From positions 186,001 through 250,000 of the forward strand of contig JAEOAD010000032.1 in assembly GCA_036365145.1 (NCBI GenBank): a stretch of DNA of 64,000 nt. The letters run 5' to 3'. Below are positions 1 to 10,518 of this stretch, one piece after another. This stretch comes from Orientallactaga sibirica (taxonomy: Eukaryota; Chordata; Mammalia; Rodentia; Dipodidae). Made by a program: the position numbers and the translations under genes. Within the stretch, counting starts at the first letter, position 1, and the number at the start of each line of letters is the position of its first letter. Under the pieces are notes generated by a model. The model ran no database searches, was not told where the DNA came from, and saw nothing but the letters and a program-made list of their open reading frames with translations.

Positions 1-20
1 TGTATGTGTGTGTGTGTGTT
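1..20. repeat. (TG)n microsatellite
   Basis: Short TG dinucleotide run at the window edge. It probably continues upstream. Confidence 0.8.
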
Positions 21-284
21 GGTTTGTAGTTGCCATAAATAACTTACTTGGTACAGAGATAAGACTGAACAAGCGGGAAAAGTGATGTTAAAACCTTTAG
101 GTCCAAAGAGTCTCTTACAGTGATGTTTATTTATTTATTTTCTTTGAGAAGCTCCTGATATTATTACTTTATGGCAATTATAATGCTTGTGTGTCATTCA
201 TACCTCTATAACTGGGAAATTAAAGGTGAAGAAAGAGGGAATGTATAAAAATCTTAAATTCATATTTTACTTAGATTTTAAAAT

Positions 285-531
285 TTTTTTTGTTTATTTT
301 TTATTTATCTATTTGAGAGCAACAGACAGAGAGAGAAAGAGGAGAGAGAAAGAGGCAGAGTGTGTGAGAGAGAATAGGCGCATTAGGGCCTCCAGCCACT
401 GCAAATGAACTCCAGATGCATGTGCCACCTTGCACATCTAGCTTACATGGGTACTGGGGAATTGAGCCTCGAACCAAGGTCCTTAGGCTTCACAGGCAAG
501 TGTGTAACCACTAAGCCATCTCTCCAGCTCC
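285..531 (-). mobile_element. tRNA-derived SINE (Dipodoid-like family)
   Basis: Read on the minus strand it has the family layout seen throughout the window: a tRNA-like head (complement of CTAAGCCATCTCTCCAGC at the right end), a body with CTCCAGATGCATGTG, then a GA/CT-rich and A/T-rich tail at the left end. The tail carries an unusually long interrupted GA tract. Confidence 0.85.
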
Positions 532-1234
532 TTTATTTAGTTTTTAAGAACAGACACATAGTAGTGCATATTTAGTACATGTATACAATGTGTAGCAATC
601 CACTCAGGGTAAATGGCATACCCATTACCTTAAATATTGTTATCTTCCTTTGCCTCTACTAGTATTTTGAAATAATTAGTTATTGTTAACAGTAGTAGAA
701 ATCACTTATAATCAGATTAAAAGTACATTCTCTTTTTAGAGGAGCTGTGATAGAAATTGTTTTGTGCTGAGTTCTGGCATGGCAAACATCTCTCAGTTGT
801 TCAAGCATCTATTGCAGACAGCTGTATGGAGAAGTCATTTGAGGTTATACAAACAAAACATGATGGCAAGCACTATGGCATTTATTGTTAAGGTGAGTCT
901 ATAATGTGTTTTTAATCTTTGGCCCAGTTTCATGTTAACTAGTTATAATCATCAATGACACAACCTAAAAGAATTGCAGAGTTTTGACTTGTTGGATTTC
1001 ATCATTTGGGTTCTTGGTTGGAAAATACAGGAACTACAGTAAAAACATAAAAAATATATTGTGAAAATACTGGAAGTCCACTGAAACTCCAGAAAGACTA
1101 GAGAAGTGAGTTCAGAAATGAGGTAGACATAGAGGGAAGTGAGTATGGCCAAGGGCTGGTCAGGGAGGCACTAATGTCTCCAGCACATCACTGCCTCCTC
1201 AAGGACACTCCCTGTTGCCATCTTCACGTACTCA
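532..1234. other. No recognised feature
   Basis: AT-rich sequence. I see no SINE or LTR signature, splice-bounded exon or long ORF in it. Confidence 0.5.
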
Positions 1235-1542
1235 TGAGCATGAGTTCCAGCCTGCAGGTGTCAAAGCATTTGTATGGAGGTCAGAGGACAACTTTTACTT
1301 GTCAGTCTTTGCATTTCCCCTCATTTGAGATGAGTTTTTCTAGTTCACCAATTTGTTCAACAGATTAACTGATCTCTAAGATTCTCACAGAGTCTCTGTC
1401 CCCATCTCCCTTCTCATCCTGAGCATGCTGGGATTATAAATGCTACCTACAGTGTCAGGTTTTAAGTGGGTTTTGGGGATTTGAACTCAGGTATTTACAC
1501 TTGTGGCATAAGCAGTTTATTTACTAGCTATCTTCCTAGCAT
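1235..1542 (-). mobile_element. B3/B4-like rodent SINE, diverged
   Basis: It contains the GGAGGTCAGAGGACAAC block typical of old rodent B3/B4 SINEs in antisense, and ends in a degraded tRNA-like head (CAGTTTATTTACTAGC). It is strongly diverged, so exact ends and subfamily are uncertain. Confidence 0.45.
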
Positions 1543-1745
1543 TGTGTAAAGATTTTAAACAGTGTGTCAGTTTTCTGTCACTGGCAAGATCCCTGAGGAT
1601 CAACTTTGAAGCAGGTTTCAGGGCATTGGCTCAGGGACCTGTTGTTTTTGGACTTGTGATGGAGGGAGTGCATCATGGTGGAGCACATGGTGAAGGTAGT
1701 GGCTCAGTTCATGGTGGCCAGGATGGGATGGAGAGAGAAAGATAA

Positions 1746-1783
1746 GGAGGAGGAGGAGGAGGAGGAGGAGGAAGAGGAGGATG
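1746..1783 (+). repeat. (GGA)n microsatellite
   Basis: Near-perfect GGA trinucleotide tract with one GAA interruption. It follows a weak LTR-like stretch (1559-1735) that I cannot classify. Confidence 0.9.
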
Positions 1784-1935
1784 GCTGGGATCTCAGTACT
1801 ACTTACCAGTGGGCAAATCTTTCCTGTCAACTTGGTCCAGTCCAGGTGTGCCTGTTTACTTCAGGCAAATCATTCTCTTTCACATTCATCCTGAACAAGT
1901 TGTTCAGTAGCTTTTTATTTCTCATATGAGCAGGG

Positions 1936-1959
1936 CTTTAAATTTTATCTATTTGAGAA

Positions 1960-2016
<57 letters not shown>

Positions 2017-2075
2017 GTCTCACAAGGGTCTCTAGCCACTGCAACTGAATTTCAGATGCATGCACACCTTGAAGC
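1936..2075 (-). mobile_element. tRNA SINE fragment with (GA)n
   Basis: Body and tail of the tRNA SINE family in antisense. The tail has expanded into a pure GA microsatellite (about 1962-2013). The tRNA-like head is missing, so the copy is 5'-truncated or later deleted. Confidence 0.75.
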
Positions 2076-2228
2076 AGGGGTTTTGAATACATGAGTAGAA
2101 ATCTTCTTGAAAAGTGCACTTAGAAAGTGAGTCTTCAGGTCCCCATGGGTGGAGGTAGTGGGAGGACTGTCATAGAGCAGGAGACAGATCTGGGGCTTGT
2201 GGGAAGGGGAGCTAATGGTTTTCCCTTG

Positions 2229-2577
2229 TGTGGTGACTTGATTCAGGTGTCCACAATAAACTTAGGTGTTCTGAATGCTAGGTTCCCAGCTGATGGAGAT
2301 TTAGGAGTTCACACCTCCTGGAAGCAGTGCATTGTTGGGGGTGGGCTTATGAGTATTAAAGTCAGCTTCCCCTTGCCAGTGTTTGGCACATTCTCCTGCT
2401 GATGTTGTCCAACTGATGTTGTCGAGGAGGTGATGTCCACCCTCTGCTCATGCCATCGTTTTCCCCTGCCATCATGGAGCTTCCCCTTGAGCCTATAAGC
2501 CAAAATAAACCTTTTTTTCCCCATGTGCTTCTCTTGGTCAGGTGATTTCTGCCAGTAATATGAACCTGACTGCAACA
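2229..2577 (+). repeat. 5' LTR of the MaLR element
   Basis: 349 bp, beginning TGTGGTGACTTG and ending GACTGCAACA. It carries the diagnostic GCCAAAATAAACC polyadenylation region. The same LTR type recurs at 12335, 27325, 35385 and 60266. Confidence 0.85.
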
Positions 2578-3736
2578 ATAAAGTTGGTGCCAAGAGTGGA
2601 GTCATTGCTGCTAGACACCTGGCTATGTGGCTCTTGGCCCTTTGGAGCTGATTTTTTGGGAGGAATGTGGAAGGATTTGAAACCTTGGCCTAAGAGATGC
2701 CTTGCAGTGCTGTAAGTATAGCTTGATGGACTATTCTGGTCAGAGTTTAAGATCTGAATGTAGCAAGAACTACGGACTATGAAGTTTGGCTTGTGAGGAT
2801 GAGAAAGAGCTTTGCCAGGACTGGGCTACACACAGTTTGTGTGAGAGGCTTGTTGTTATGCTTGTGTCCTGAGAACTTGTGCAGGGTTGCTTTGCATAGA
2901 AATGGACTGGTGTGAGCAGAGGGATATGACACAAAAATTAAATCTTTGGGCTGAAACTTCTGCCCACTCAGTTGCAATTATATGAGGGATTACAATCTTT
3001 AAGATTGGGCCAGCTGACCTGCATTTGGGCAACAGGGAGAATGTAGACTCTTTTGAAGGGGCCTGAGTGCTCATGCACTGTCCTGTTTTTCAAAGTCTGC
3101 TTTATTCCCCCCTGGATTAACAAACTGGCCCCCTGCCTGGTATTATGAGTAGAAGAAATGCAGGAAAGAGAGGGTCTTTGATTTTGCAACATGGTCTCAT
3201 GTTTTGGAAATGGCCATGGGCAGTGTGAAGCAGGTCTGTTAAGGGATTGCCTGCATGGAGATCCTATGGAGTCATGAGGATGGACTGAGGGTTGCAGTGG
3301 AGACCCAGTGGAGATGCCAGGACCATGAAATGGCTGCTAAGGAGAGCTATTGGCCCAGGATGAAGTTTTCCAGAACTGTGAGTAGCCTAGCTGGAGGGGC
3401 AGAATTTAACTCCAGAGACTTGTCAGTGGTTAGAATTACTGGACTTGGAGATTTGTCACCCAGTTTGATATTTGGTCTGTTTAAATCTTGTATTGGTTGA
3501 ATATTTCTGTGCTATGCCCAATGCCATCTTTTGCAGTGTGAATGTTTATTCTGTGCCATTATGGGTTTTTTTTTTTTGGGGGGGTGTTATTATGGCTCAG
3601 TTAAAAGATCTCAGACTATGGAAATGTTTGAAAATCATTAGGATTGATAAAAACTATGAGGATTTTTAGAGTTGGACTGAGTGCATTGCATTTTACATCA
3701 TGGATGATTATCAGTTTATGGGGGCCAGGGATGAAA
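2578..3736 (+). mobile_element. MaLR internal region
   Basis: Non-coding interior between the LTRs, with no ORF of note. It starts with a primer-site-like block and ends with a purine-rich stretch next to the 3' LTR. An 11-T plus 7-G homopolymer pair lies near 3567-3584. Confidence 0.75.
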
Positions 3737-4080
3737 TGTGGTGGTTTGACTCAGGTGTCCCCCATAGACTTAGGTATTCTGAATGCTAGGTTCCCAGCTG
3801 ATGGAGATTTGGGAATTAACATCTTCTGGAGGCAGTGTATTGCTGGGGGCGGGCTTATGTGCATTATTCCCAGTTTCCCATTGCCAGTGTTTGGCATACC
3901 CTATCTCAGTTGTCCATCTGATGTTGTCCAGGAGGTGATGTCCACCCTGTACTCACGGCATCATTCCCCCTGCCATTATGGAGCTTTCCCTTGAGTTTAT
4001 AAGCCAAAATAAAACCTATTTCCCCACAAGTTGTTCTTTGTTGGGTGATTTCTGCCAGCCATGTCAACCTTACTGAAACA
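3737..4080 (+). repeat. 3' LTR of the MaLR element
   Basis: 344 bp, TGTGGTGGTTTG to TGAAACA. It is clearly similar to the 5' LTR but carries many substitutions, so the insertion is old. Confidence 0.85.
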
Positions 4081-4085
4081 CCTTG

Positions 4086-4708
4086 CGTATCAAACATGGC
4101 AACTAAAAAGTGCAGCTGGGTGTCTGGTGGACTGGGAACAAGAGGAAGTCACCAGGGAATCAGGCAGGGTTTCCTGTGATGTCACTTCCTGTTGAGCTCA
4201 GCAGCTGACTTCCTTGGCAAACAAACTGGACATTGTGATGTCAACAGACTTTTGGGCACAGACCCTCTTTACTGAAGATTTGTTCAGTGCCCATAGGGCT
4301 GACCTGTAGGCATGTTGGCAAGGCATGCCAAGATGATAGGGAAAAACCCAGAGCCCAGAGAGAAAAAAGAGAGGAAGAAGAAAGGAAGGAAGAAATGGTG
4401 TCAGGGCAGGCACAGTGAGTTTGTAACAGGGAATGGGAAAAGCTTCATGGAGTAGTTGGGCTTAAGTGGGTCCTCCTAGGAAGGTGCTCTAGAGCTGGGG
4501 GCCCCTGTGATGCAATGGATTTATCTTGAGGTCCCCGTACTATGACAGGCAGGTGACATCAGTTTCAACCTGGAGATCCTGCCTCCTCTTTGTTCTCAGG
4601 CCTGGTTGGCTTTTCCTTGTTCTGTTCCCTGTGTTTATACATCTTTGGCATGGGAGTCAGAGGAGAGGAGAGTGGGAGATAGGATAATGTGAGTCAAATC
4701 CTATTGGT
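4086..4708. other. No recognised feature
   Basis: Mixed-composition sequence with no repeat family or exon that I can support. Confidence 0.5.
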
Positions 4709-4742
<34 letters not shown>

Positions 4743-4877
4743 CCTAGGGTCTCACTCTAGCTCAGGCTGACCTGGAATTCACTATGTAGTCTCAGGGTGG
4801 CCTCAAACTCACAGTGATCCTTCTACCTCTGCCTCCTGAGTGCTGGGATTAAAGGCGTGCATCACCATGCCCAGCAG
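4709..4877 (-). mobile_element. B1-type SINE
   Basis: Antisense 7SL-derived SINE: a 30+ T tract (the A-tail), then GGTCTCACTCTAGC, CTGACCTGGAATTCACTATG and GCTGGGATTAAAGGCGTGC. It is near consensus and therefore fairly young. Confidence 0.9.
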
Positions 4878-6252
4878 TATTGGAAAGCACTGTAGTGTGA
4901 TGATTAGCACTGTGGTCATGAAGTGAGATCCTGGGCTTTCTGGGGTTTCCACCAAGGACTAATAAGGATGGGAGGGTGGGAGAGGTGTCATGGTTGGTAA
5001 GTGAAGAGGGTCTTAGAATGTTCTCAGCATGAGGATAGCCCCAGAACAATGCTCCCTAGGTTTTGGTAGCATATTTTAAGTAGGAATACATGGTAGGGGG
5101 ACTGGATTCCTATGGTTGTGGCATATCCTGATCTGAAATCCTTACAAATGCTGGGAAGAGACTGATGTTGATCCAATACATGGAACCTCACACCCTTGCC
5201 TCTACCTTATCCCACTATTCCTCCAGGTCCAATCACCTGTCCTCCTTGATGCACATTGAGGAGAGGTGTGCAAGCTTGGCTTTTACCTAGGGAACATTAG
5301 GTTTGCATAATCCATCTTCAACAAGGATTAGCAGAAGAGAGTGGTCAGGGTGGTATAGACAGAAAATGGGTGTCATGTCCTTGCAGGCCCAAGTCTACTG
5401 GGGAGATACATGCCATGTCTTGGGAGTGAGTCAGCCGTGTGATCATAATGAGGTGGCTGTGGGAGTTCCACTGATCCTAGGACAGATCTCCAAGGGTTAG
5501 ATGAGGTAGACATATTCACAGGGCCACAGCTTAGACATGGGAGACAGTTGGGGGAACTGCATTCTCCCTGAATGCATGGACTGTATTCTCCTGAGGATCT
5601 AGGTGGCTCTGGGCAGAGGTGGTGGCAGAAGCTTTCATCCTAGGAACATAAGCACTTGGATTCCCTTCAGAAGGTTTTGGTTCTGGGGCAGGAGATGATG
5701 ACCTGGTGTGGCATGAGCACTGGAACACCTAGACCTTTTCAAGATCACATTAGCTATGAGCTGGGAGCCTCCTCCAAGCCACCAACCATGGGGTAGTTTG
5801 GGCAGGTCCTGCAGTTGAGGGACTGCAGCAAGAACTGGCCCCAGGAGAAATTGGACTTGCATTATGGGACCCAGTTCGGGGCAGCTGCCCTGTTCTTTGG
5901 GGGCATGTTGTGTTTCAAGGGTGCCCTCTTCCTACTGTCTCTACTTGGGGCTCTGTATGATCTGTCTTGTTCTCTGGGCCATGTCCTCAAATGGTGACAG
6001 TAATCATGTCCATAAGTCCAGAACAGGCCAAGTTTAAGACAAATTAGTACAATGATGGAGGTGTAAAGGTCTGCTTTGGATGGGAGTAGTGGTTCATAGG
6101 GTTATTGTCCAAGACCAGCTCACCAGGACCCAGGTGGCAACTCAATAAAAGAGGGTGGGGTAGTGAGGAGCTGAAATAAGCTAAAACAGAGCAGTGTGGG
6201 CACCATACCAGTGCTGTTAAATGCAAGTTCACTTATGCTTCCCTGCCCACAG
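4878..6252. other. Repeat-poor upstream part of the DLG5-like locus
   Basis: About 1.4 kb without SINE or LTR signatures. A first exon leaving one nucleotide over is needed to join the exon at 6253, but I could not identify a convincing ATG-containing exon or promoter here. Confidence 0.4.
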
Positions 6253-6403
6253 GACACACTCCAGCGTCATCCCCACCACCCCTGCACACTGAGCTGCAGG
6301 TGAAAGACAAACTGGACCATGTCTCCATTCAGGAGACCCAAGAGAGGAATGAGGTGTGCAAGCACCTGGCTGTCTCTACCACCGAGGCATCATTGGACAA
6401 CAG
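6253..6403 (+). CDS. DLG5-like gene, exon A (N-terminal region)
   Basis: Acceptor CTGCCCACAG precedes it and donor GTAATC follows. In the open frame it encodes about 50 residues containing SPPPLHTELQVKDKLDHVS, then ERNEV and a closing DNR. These line up in order with the N-terminal block of DLG5 (SPPPL, QV..K, ERNEL, final K/R). DLG5 is a PDZ/GUK scaffold with a long coiled coil, and rodents have amplified short DLG5 derivatives (takusan, SPEER). The exon enters with one nucleotide carried over and leaves two (AG), which fits the next exon exactly. Homology is from recall; I cannot tell whether the gene is expressed. Confidence 0.7.
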
Positions 6404-7444
6404 GTAATCCTTGGGCTCCAGTCACTGCTGAATTGTCCTGACTCCACTGTGTCTCCTCAGTCACTTCTCAAGAGACTGCAAATCCTTACTATCCCCTGGG
6501 CTAAACTTCCTGTCCACAAACGCTTCCTAGAGGCAGAACTTGGGTGTGTGGTTGGTAGGAGACTGGCTAGATCTGCTTCCTCCAGTTGAAAATCAGAGGC
6601 TATGTCCTGAATCACACACATGGATCGAGGCACACTGAGTCTACCCATCATGCACCTGGAGATGCCCTGGCACATGATGGCTTCCATGGCAAGTGGGCTT
6701 CCTGAGAGTTTTTGGCAGGAAATTTGTGTTGAGTCTTTGTATGCTCTGAACCGTTTGTGGGTTTCCTGTGGAAAATATTCTGTGGGAATGAGGACTTGGG
6801 TAATTCCCAAGTGGAATGAGGCCAGCTGCCTCAGCTGCAGGACTTCTCAACACCTGCTCTGCTGTGTTGTGAACCTGACTTCAGTTTTCCAATCTCCAGT
6901 CCTCAGGAACAGGGCTGTTCTCGTGTATCAGCGTTCACGCAGGATCATGTTCTCACACACATGGTTGGAAACATCTGCGGTGGCAAGCTCTCATTTGCAT
7001 GGTAGCTCTGTCCACGTTGCCTCCTGCCAGTATTTCTGAGCTGTCCTCATGACCATGGACAGTGCCCAAATGGAATGGACATGCTGTGACTCTGGAAATG
7101 AGGGAATGGACACCAAATTTTCATGAAGGACATCATTTTTCCTATGGCATTGCTGTCCTCTTTCTTGACTTAGCGTAACTTGACTGTTGGACAAATGTGG
7201 TTTTCTACCTAGTGGAGAAGACAGAATAAAGTCCTTGCCTGTCGTTTGTTGAAGGCTGAGAGACACACCCAGTCCATGGCACTAGTTCTCTGAGAGGGGA
7301 CTCCCTTGTGTGTGCGACAGTGTCCTCAGGGGACACTTCATGCTTGTTTGTCCAGCACAAGGGAGTGTGACAGAGGTAGCTGTGGGACAGCTGACTTCAC
7401 AGGTCCCCACCGCTTCTATATCTATGCCACTCACTTTTGCCCAG

Positions 7445-7556
7445 GATGACCAATGCCTCGGGACAAAGCCAGGATGTTCGGTGTGACGTGGAACTTGAGG
7501 AGCCCCAGGTCACAACTGAGAATGTGAGCCAGGAAGACACAGAGGCCCTGGGGCAG
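7445..7556 (+). CDS. DLG5-like gene, exon B
   Basis: Bounded by ACTTTTGCCCAG and GTAAGC. AG from exon A plus the first G makes an arginine codon, after which 37 codons stay open. The segment DVELEE....TEALGQ matches the order of EVELAE....MEALRQ in the central coiled coil of DLG5, not the part directly after exon A. The exons between are therefore missing here relative to full DLG5. It ends on a codon boundary, as the next exon requires. Charged, Glu-rich composition suits a coiled coil. Confidence 0.65.
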
Positions 7557-7983
7557 GTAAGCCATAATCTAGCAGATGTGGTGAACCAGGTGCATAGGGG
7601 CTGGAATAAAAGCCTGAGGTGGGGCAGATGTCACGTGGTCTGTGACAAATGACAAGCAAGTCCAGGCATATTATCAGGGCCAGTGCACCCTGGATACTTG
7701 ATCCACATCGCTCGGTGCCAGGCATGAGGCAGGGGTGAGGGTATGTGAGAAAGGAGGGTGACCAGGGGGCCTCTCTATACTTATGATGCCTCTTATGCCC
7801 AGGAAATGCTGAGGGTGTGAGGAAAGGGGAGAGTCAGAAGCCTGGTTCTAGGAGAGATGACCCTTTCTGGTCACATGACTCTCATCTGTCACGTTTCCTG
7901 CCTCTGTTTGTTCATCTGCAAAATGGAATTGATCATTTCATGGTGGTTGTGATCACGAAGTGATGCAAACCAAAAACATACTG

Positions 7984-8165
7984 AGAGGCTGAGAGATGAC
8001 TTAGCAGTAAAGAAGCTTGCCTGGGAAGCCTAAGGTCACATGTTCCCTCCACAGATACCACGTAAGCCAGATGCACAAGGTCCCACATGTGTGCAAGGTG
8101 GCACAATCCTCTGGAGATGGATGACAGTGGCTACAGGCCCTGGCAATTCCCCCTCTCTTGTTATC
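7984..8165 (+). mobile_element. tRNA SINE, in intron of the DLG5-like gene
   Basis: Head AGGCTGAGAGATGACTTAGC, body GCCAGATGCACAAGG and a CCCTCTCTTG tail. A diverged copy lying between exons B and C. Confidence 0.8.
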
Positions 8166-8195
8166 GCACCGTCTTAGAAAAGAAGGCCAGTCTGG

Positions 8196-8332
8196 GCTGG
8201 AGAGATGGCTTAGTGGTTAAAGAGCCTGCCTGCTAAGCCTAAGAACACTGGTGCCAATCTCTAGGTCCCAAGTTTAGCCAGATGCAGTGATGCAAGGGCG
8301 AGGCTGCAGGCGTGCCCATTCTCTCTGTCTTC

Positions 8333-8367
<35 letters not shown>

Positions 8368-8393
8368 TCTGTGTCTCTCTCAAAAAAAAAAAA
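8196..8393 (+). mobile_element. tRNA SINE, in intron of the DLG5-like gene
   Basis: Head GGGCTGGAGAGATGGCTTAG, body, long CT-rich tail and a 12-A run. A well-preserved copy. Confidence 0.9.
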
Positions 8394-8624
8394 GGCCTGT
8401 TGGGCTTGCATGAAGAAAAAACCATGATGTGAATTTTCTCATCAGAAAGATAAAATGACATGCGCCCAGGTTTGTGTTGTATCACAACAAATCAAATGTA
8501 CTACTGACAGTCATACCCAGGCTACAGTGTGAAAATGCTGTTGCCAAATACAGGAGGCCTTGGGCACTCATGAACTTTGTGTCTCCTTCAAGGCTCTGCC
8601 CTAAAGTAATTTGTAGAAGGAAGA

Positions 8625-8842
8625 TTTTTTTTTTTTTTAACTTATTCATTTATTTGCATCAGAAAGAGACAGAGAGACAGAGAGAAAGAACGGGCCCACT
8701 CGGTCCTCAAGCCACTGAAATTGAACTCCAGACTAATGTGTCACTTTGTGCACCTGCTTTTACTTGGGTAGTGGGAAATCAAACCAAAGTTCTTAGGTCT
8801 TGGAGGCAAGCCCCCTAATTGCTGTGCCATCCCTCCTGCCCT
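8625..8842 (-). mobile_element. tRNA SINE, in intron of the DLG5-like gene
   Basis: Antisense copy: T-run, GA-type tail, AACTCCAGACTAATGTG body and a degraded head at the right end, shortly before the exon C acceptor. Confidence 0.8.
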
Positions 8843-8901
8843 GGAAGGGTGGTTGTAGTCCATCGTGTTGGTAAGCTCTTTTTACCTGGCTCTTCCTCCA
8901 G

Positions 8902-9062
8902 AGGGAAATCACTGAGGAGGATGTGAGGGAACTCCAGTACCTGTGCAGGACTGTGTCCATGTCGGTGAAGGAAGCCCTCCAGCAGGCAGACCTGGCCCAG
9001 CGTGAACTGGATGAGATTTGTGAGGAGCAGGAGAAGGTCAATTCAGAGACAGCAAGGCTGTG
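8902..9062 (+). CDS. DLG5-like gene, exon C (coiled coil)
   Basis: Acceptor CTTCCTCCAG, donor GTATGG. It opens REITEEDVRELQYLC, and its core KEALQQADLAQ matches the DLG5 block KEALQEADVAK; EEQEKVNSETARL follows with heptad-like spacing, so a coiled coil is likely. It leaves two nucleotides (TG), which pair with exon E at 10251 to make a Cys codon. A possible exon between them (9222-9270) would give an immediate stop in this phase and is left out. This is the strongest DLG5-like exon. Confidence 0.7.
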
Positions 9063-10250
9063 GTATGGATACTCTTGGCAGGGCCTTGGGCTGCATCACC
9101 CCACAGTGCACTGTGGTCTGTTGGGAGGGTCACAATCACTGGTCACTTGTCCAGGTAATGCAATAGGGACTGTGGCTCCTTTCTTCCTTGCCCATAGCTG
9201 ACACCTTCCCTGCTCCGTTAGCTTTTGATCACGGGGAGTCACATGGAAGAGTATGACAAGGTCTTTGAAGGTATGTTCTGAGGGACTTGATAGGGAATGT
9301 GGACTGTGTAGGTGACACTTGGCTGTGGCAGAACCAGGGATGGCCTCAGTGGTGGAGGTGGTGGTGTGTGAGTAAAACTTTGAGTGGAACCTGGAAGACC
9401 ACCTGGAGCTGAGAAGGAGAGGGGTCTTTGCCCCAGCAGGAGAGTCAGGAGGTGGAGCGAGAGAGGATCAGATGTTCCATGAGAGGGGCCTGAGTGAAGC
9501 ACTGAGGACCAGTGTGTATTTCCTGTCTTCTGCTCTGACATGCCCCCTTGTTCCTCCAGGGCAGGACCCTGCACTTTCTCTTTTCAAGGCCTGAGAATTT
9601 TGGAAGGAAGTGGAGGGAAATGTGTGGGGTGAATAAAATACAGGCACATCTTTGAGAGGTGGCTGTGAATAGATCTTTCTGTGGCCTGTTCATGTGTCCT
9701 CACTTCATGGCTTAGGTGGCCTGGGCTCTTTTGAGTCCCACCAGCCCTCCACCTGGTACTCACAAAGAGCTGACGGGACAGAGGAGGGAGTGACTGTGCA
9801 GCTCCAGGTTGGCTGGGCATGAGAAGGTGCCCTAGAAAGCCCTGAGCATGGGCATTTAGGAGTGACATAGAGAGGGAGCCGTGGCACTGGGGAAAGTCAG
9901 GGAGAATGGGACTTCATGCAAAGCAGAGACCGTCTATTTCCTCCAGCATCCACGTTAGGACAGTGAGGGTGTTAAATGTGGGCCACACTCATGGGACCGG
10001 CAAGGCAATCCAGAATCAGCTGTGGTCATTAACACCTGAAGCATGTCCTTCTGTCTGTTTTTACTCACAGCGTGCTAGCCTGGGGAGTGCAGTGTACTCC
10101 AGTCACTCTTCTAATGCAGGTGGAGATGAGGTTGATATTCAGAGGTTTCTGGATGTGGGAGGGCTGCAGGCTGTTCACTGCAGATCATGGGCTCCTACCT
10201 CCAGTCTCCATGCTTTCGGGGTGACTCTGCCCTCTTAACTTCTCTCCCAG

Positions 10251-10312
10251 TGCCCTGCTGGAAACAGTGAAGAAGGAGTGGAAACAGGCCTTGATACAGC
10301 TGCTGGAAGCCG
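10251..10312 (+). CDS. DLG5-like gene, exon E
   Basis: Acceptor TTCTCTCCCAG, donor GTGAGG. Joined to exon C it reads CALLETVKKEWKQALIQL, which follows KEALQ..ADLA at the same distance as the CDNLRRERDRAVSEL block does in DLG5. It leaves one nucleotide (G). Phase agreement across four consecutive exons is unlikely by chance. Confidence 0.6.
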
Positions 10313-10403
10313 GTGAGGCTGGGACTGTTCTCAGAATGAGCATGCTGTCAGCCCGGACTAGGCTCAGGCCTGCACCCCATATGGTGTCTCTTCTCCTCTT
10401 CAG

Positions 10404-10518
10404 GTGAGACAGCCCAAGTGCATTGGCTATGGCACTGCTATTATGTCTCTTCAGTCTCCTGCCTCTGCTACCCTGTCCAATGAGTCTGAGTGCCATCTCC
10501 ATCTTGAAGATAATTAAA
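10404..10518 (+). CDS. DLG5-like gene, probable last exon F
   Basis: Pyrimidine-rich acceptor TCTCCTCTTCAG at 10392-10403. In phase it reads GETAQVHWLWHC and stops at TGA 10481-10483. An ATTAAA polyadenylation-type hexamer lies at 10513-10518. The residues after GETAQ are not DLG5-like and are Cys/Tyr-rich, so this may be a diverged end or read-through of old intron. The whole model is about 185 codons plus an unknown first exon, short like takusan/SPEER proteins and far below full DLG5. Confidence 0.4.

Larger units (their letters stand above)
2224..4085 (+). mobile_element. Complete ERVL-MaLR-type LTR retrotransposon
   Basis: Two similar LTRs (2229-2577 and 3737-4080) flank about 1.16 kb of non-coding interior. 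Both LTRs start TGTGGTG, end in CA and carry an AAAATAAA polyadenylation block near the 3' end. A perfect 5-bp duplication, CCTTG, sits at 2224-2228 and 4081-4085. Just after the left LTR is GTTGGTGCCAAGAGTGGAG, which resembles the leucine-tRNA primer site of ERVL/MaLR elements; just before the right LTR is a purine stretch (GGGGGCCAGGGATGAAA). No gag or pol coding is visible, as expected for non-autonomous MaLR. Family assignment is from recall of MaLR structure; the LTR-interior-LTR structure is seen directly. Confidence 0.85.

Noticed and set aside
8196..8290. tRNA-like SINE heads as functional tRNA genes
   Set aside because: Heads across the window have only box A/B-like similarity, cannot form a proper cloverleaf with conserved arms and always continue into SINE body and tail.
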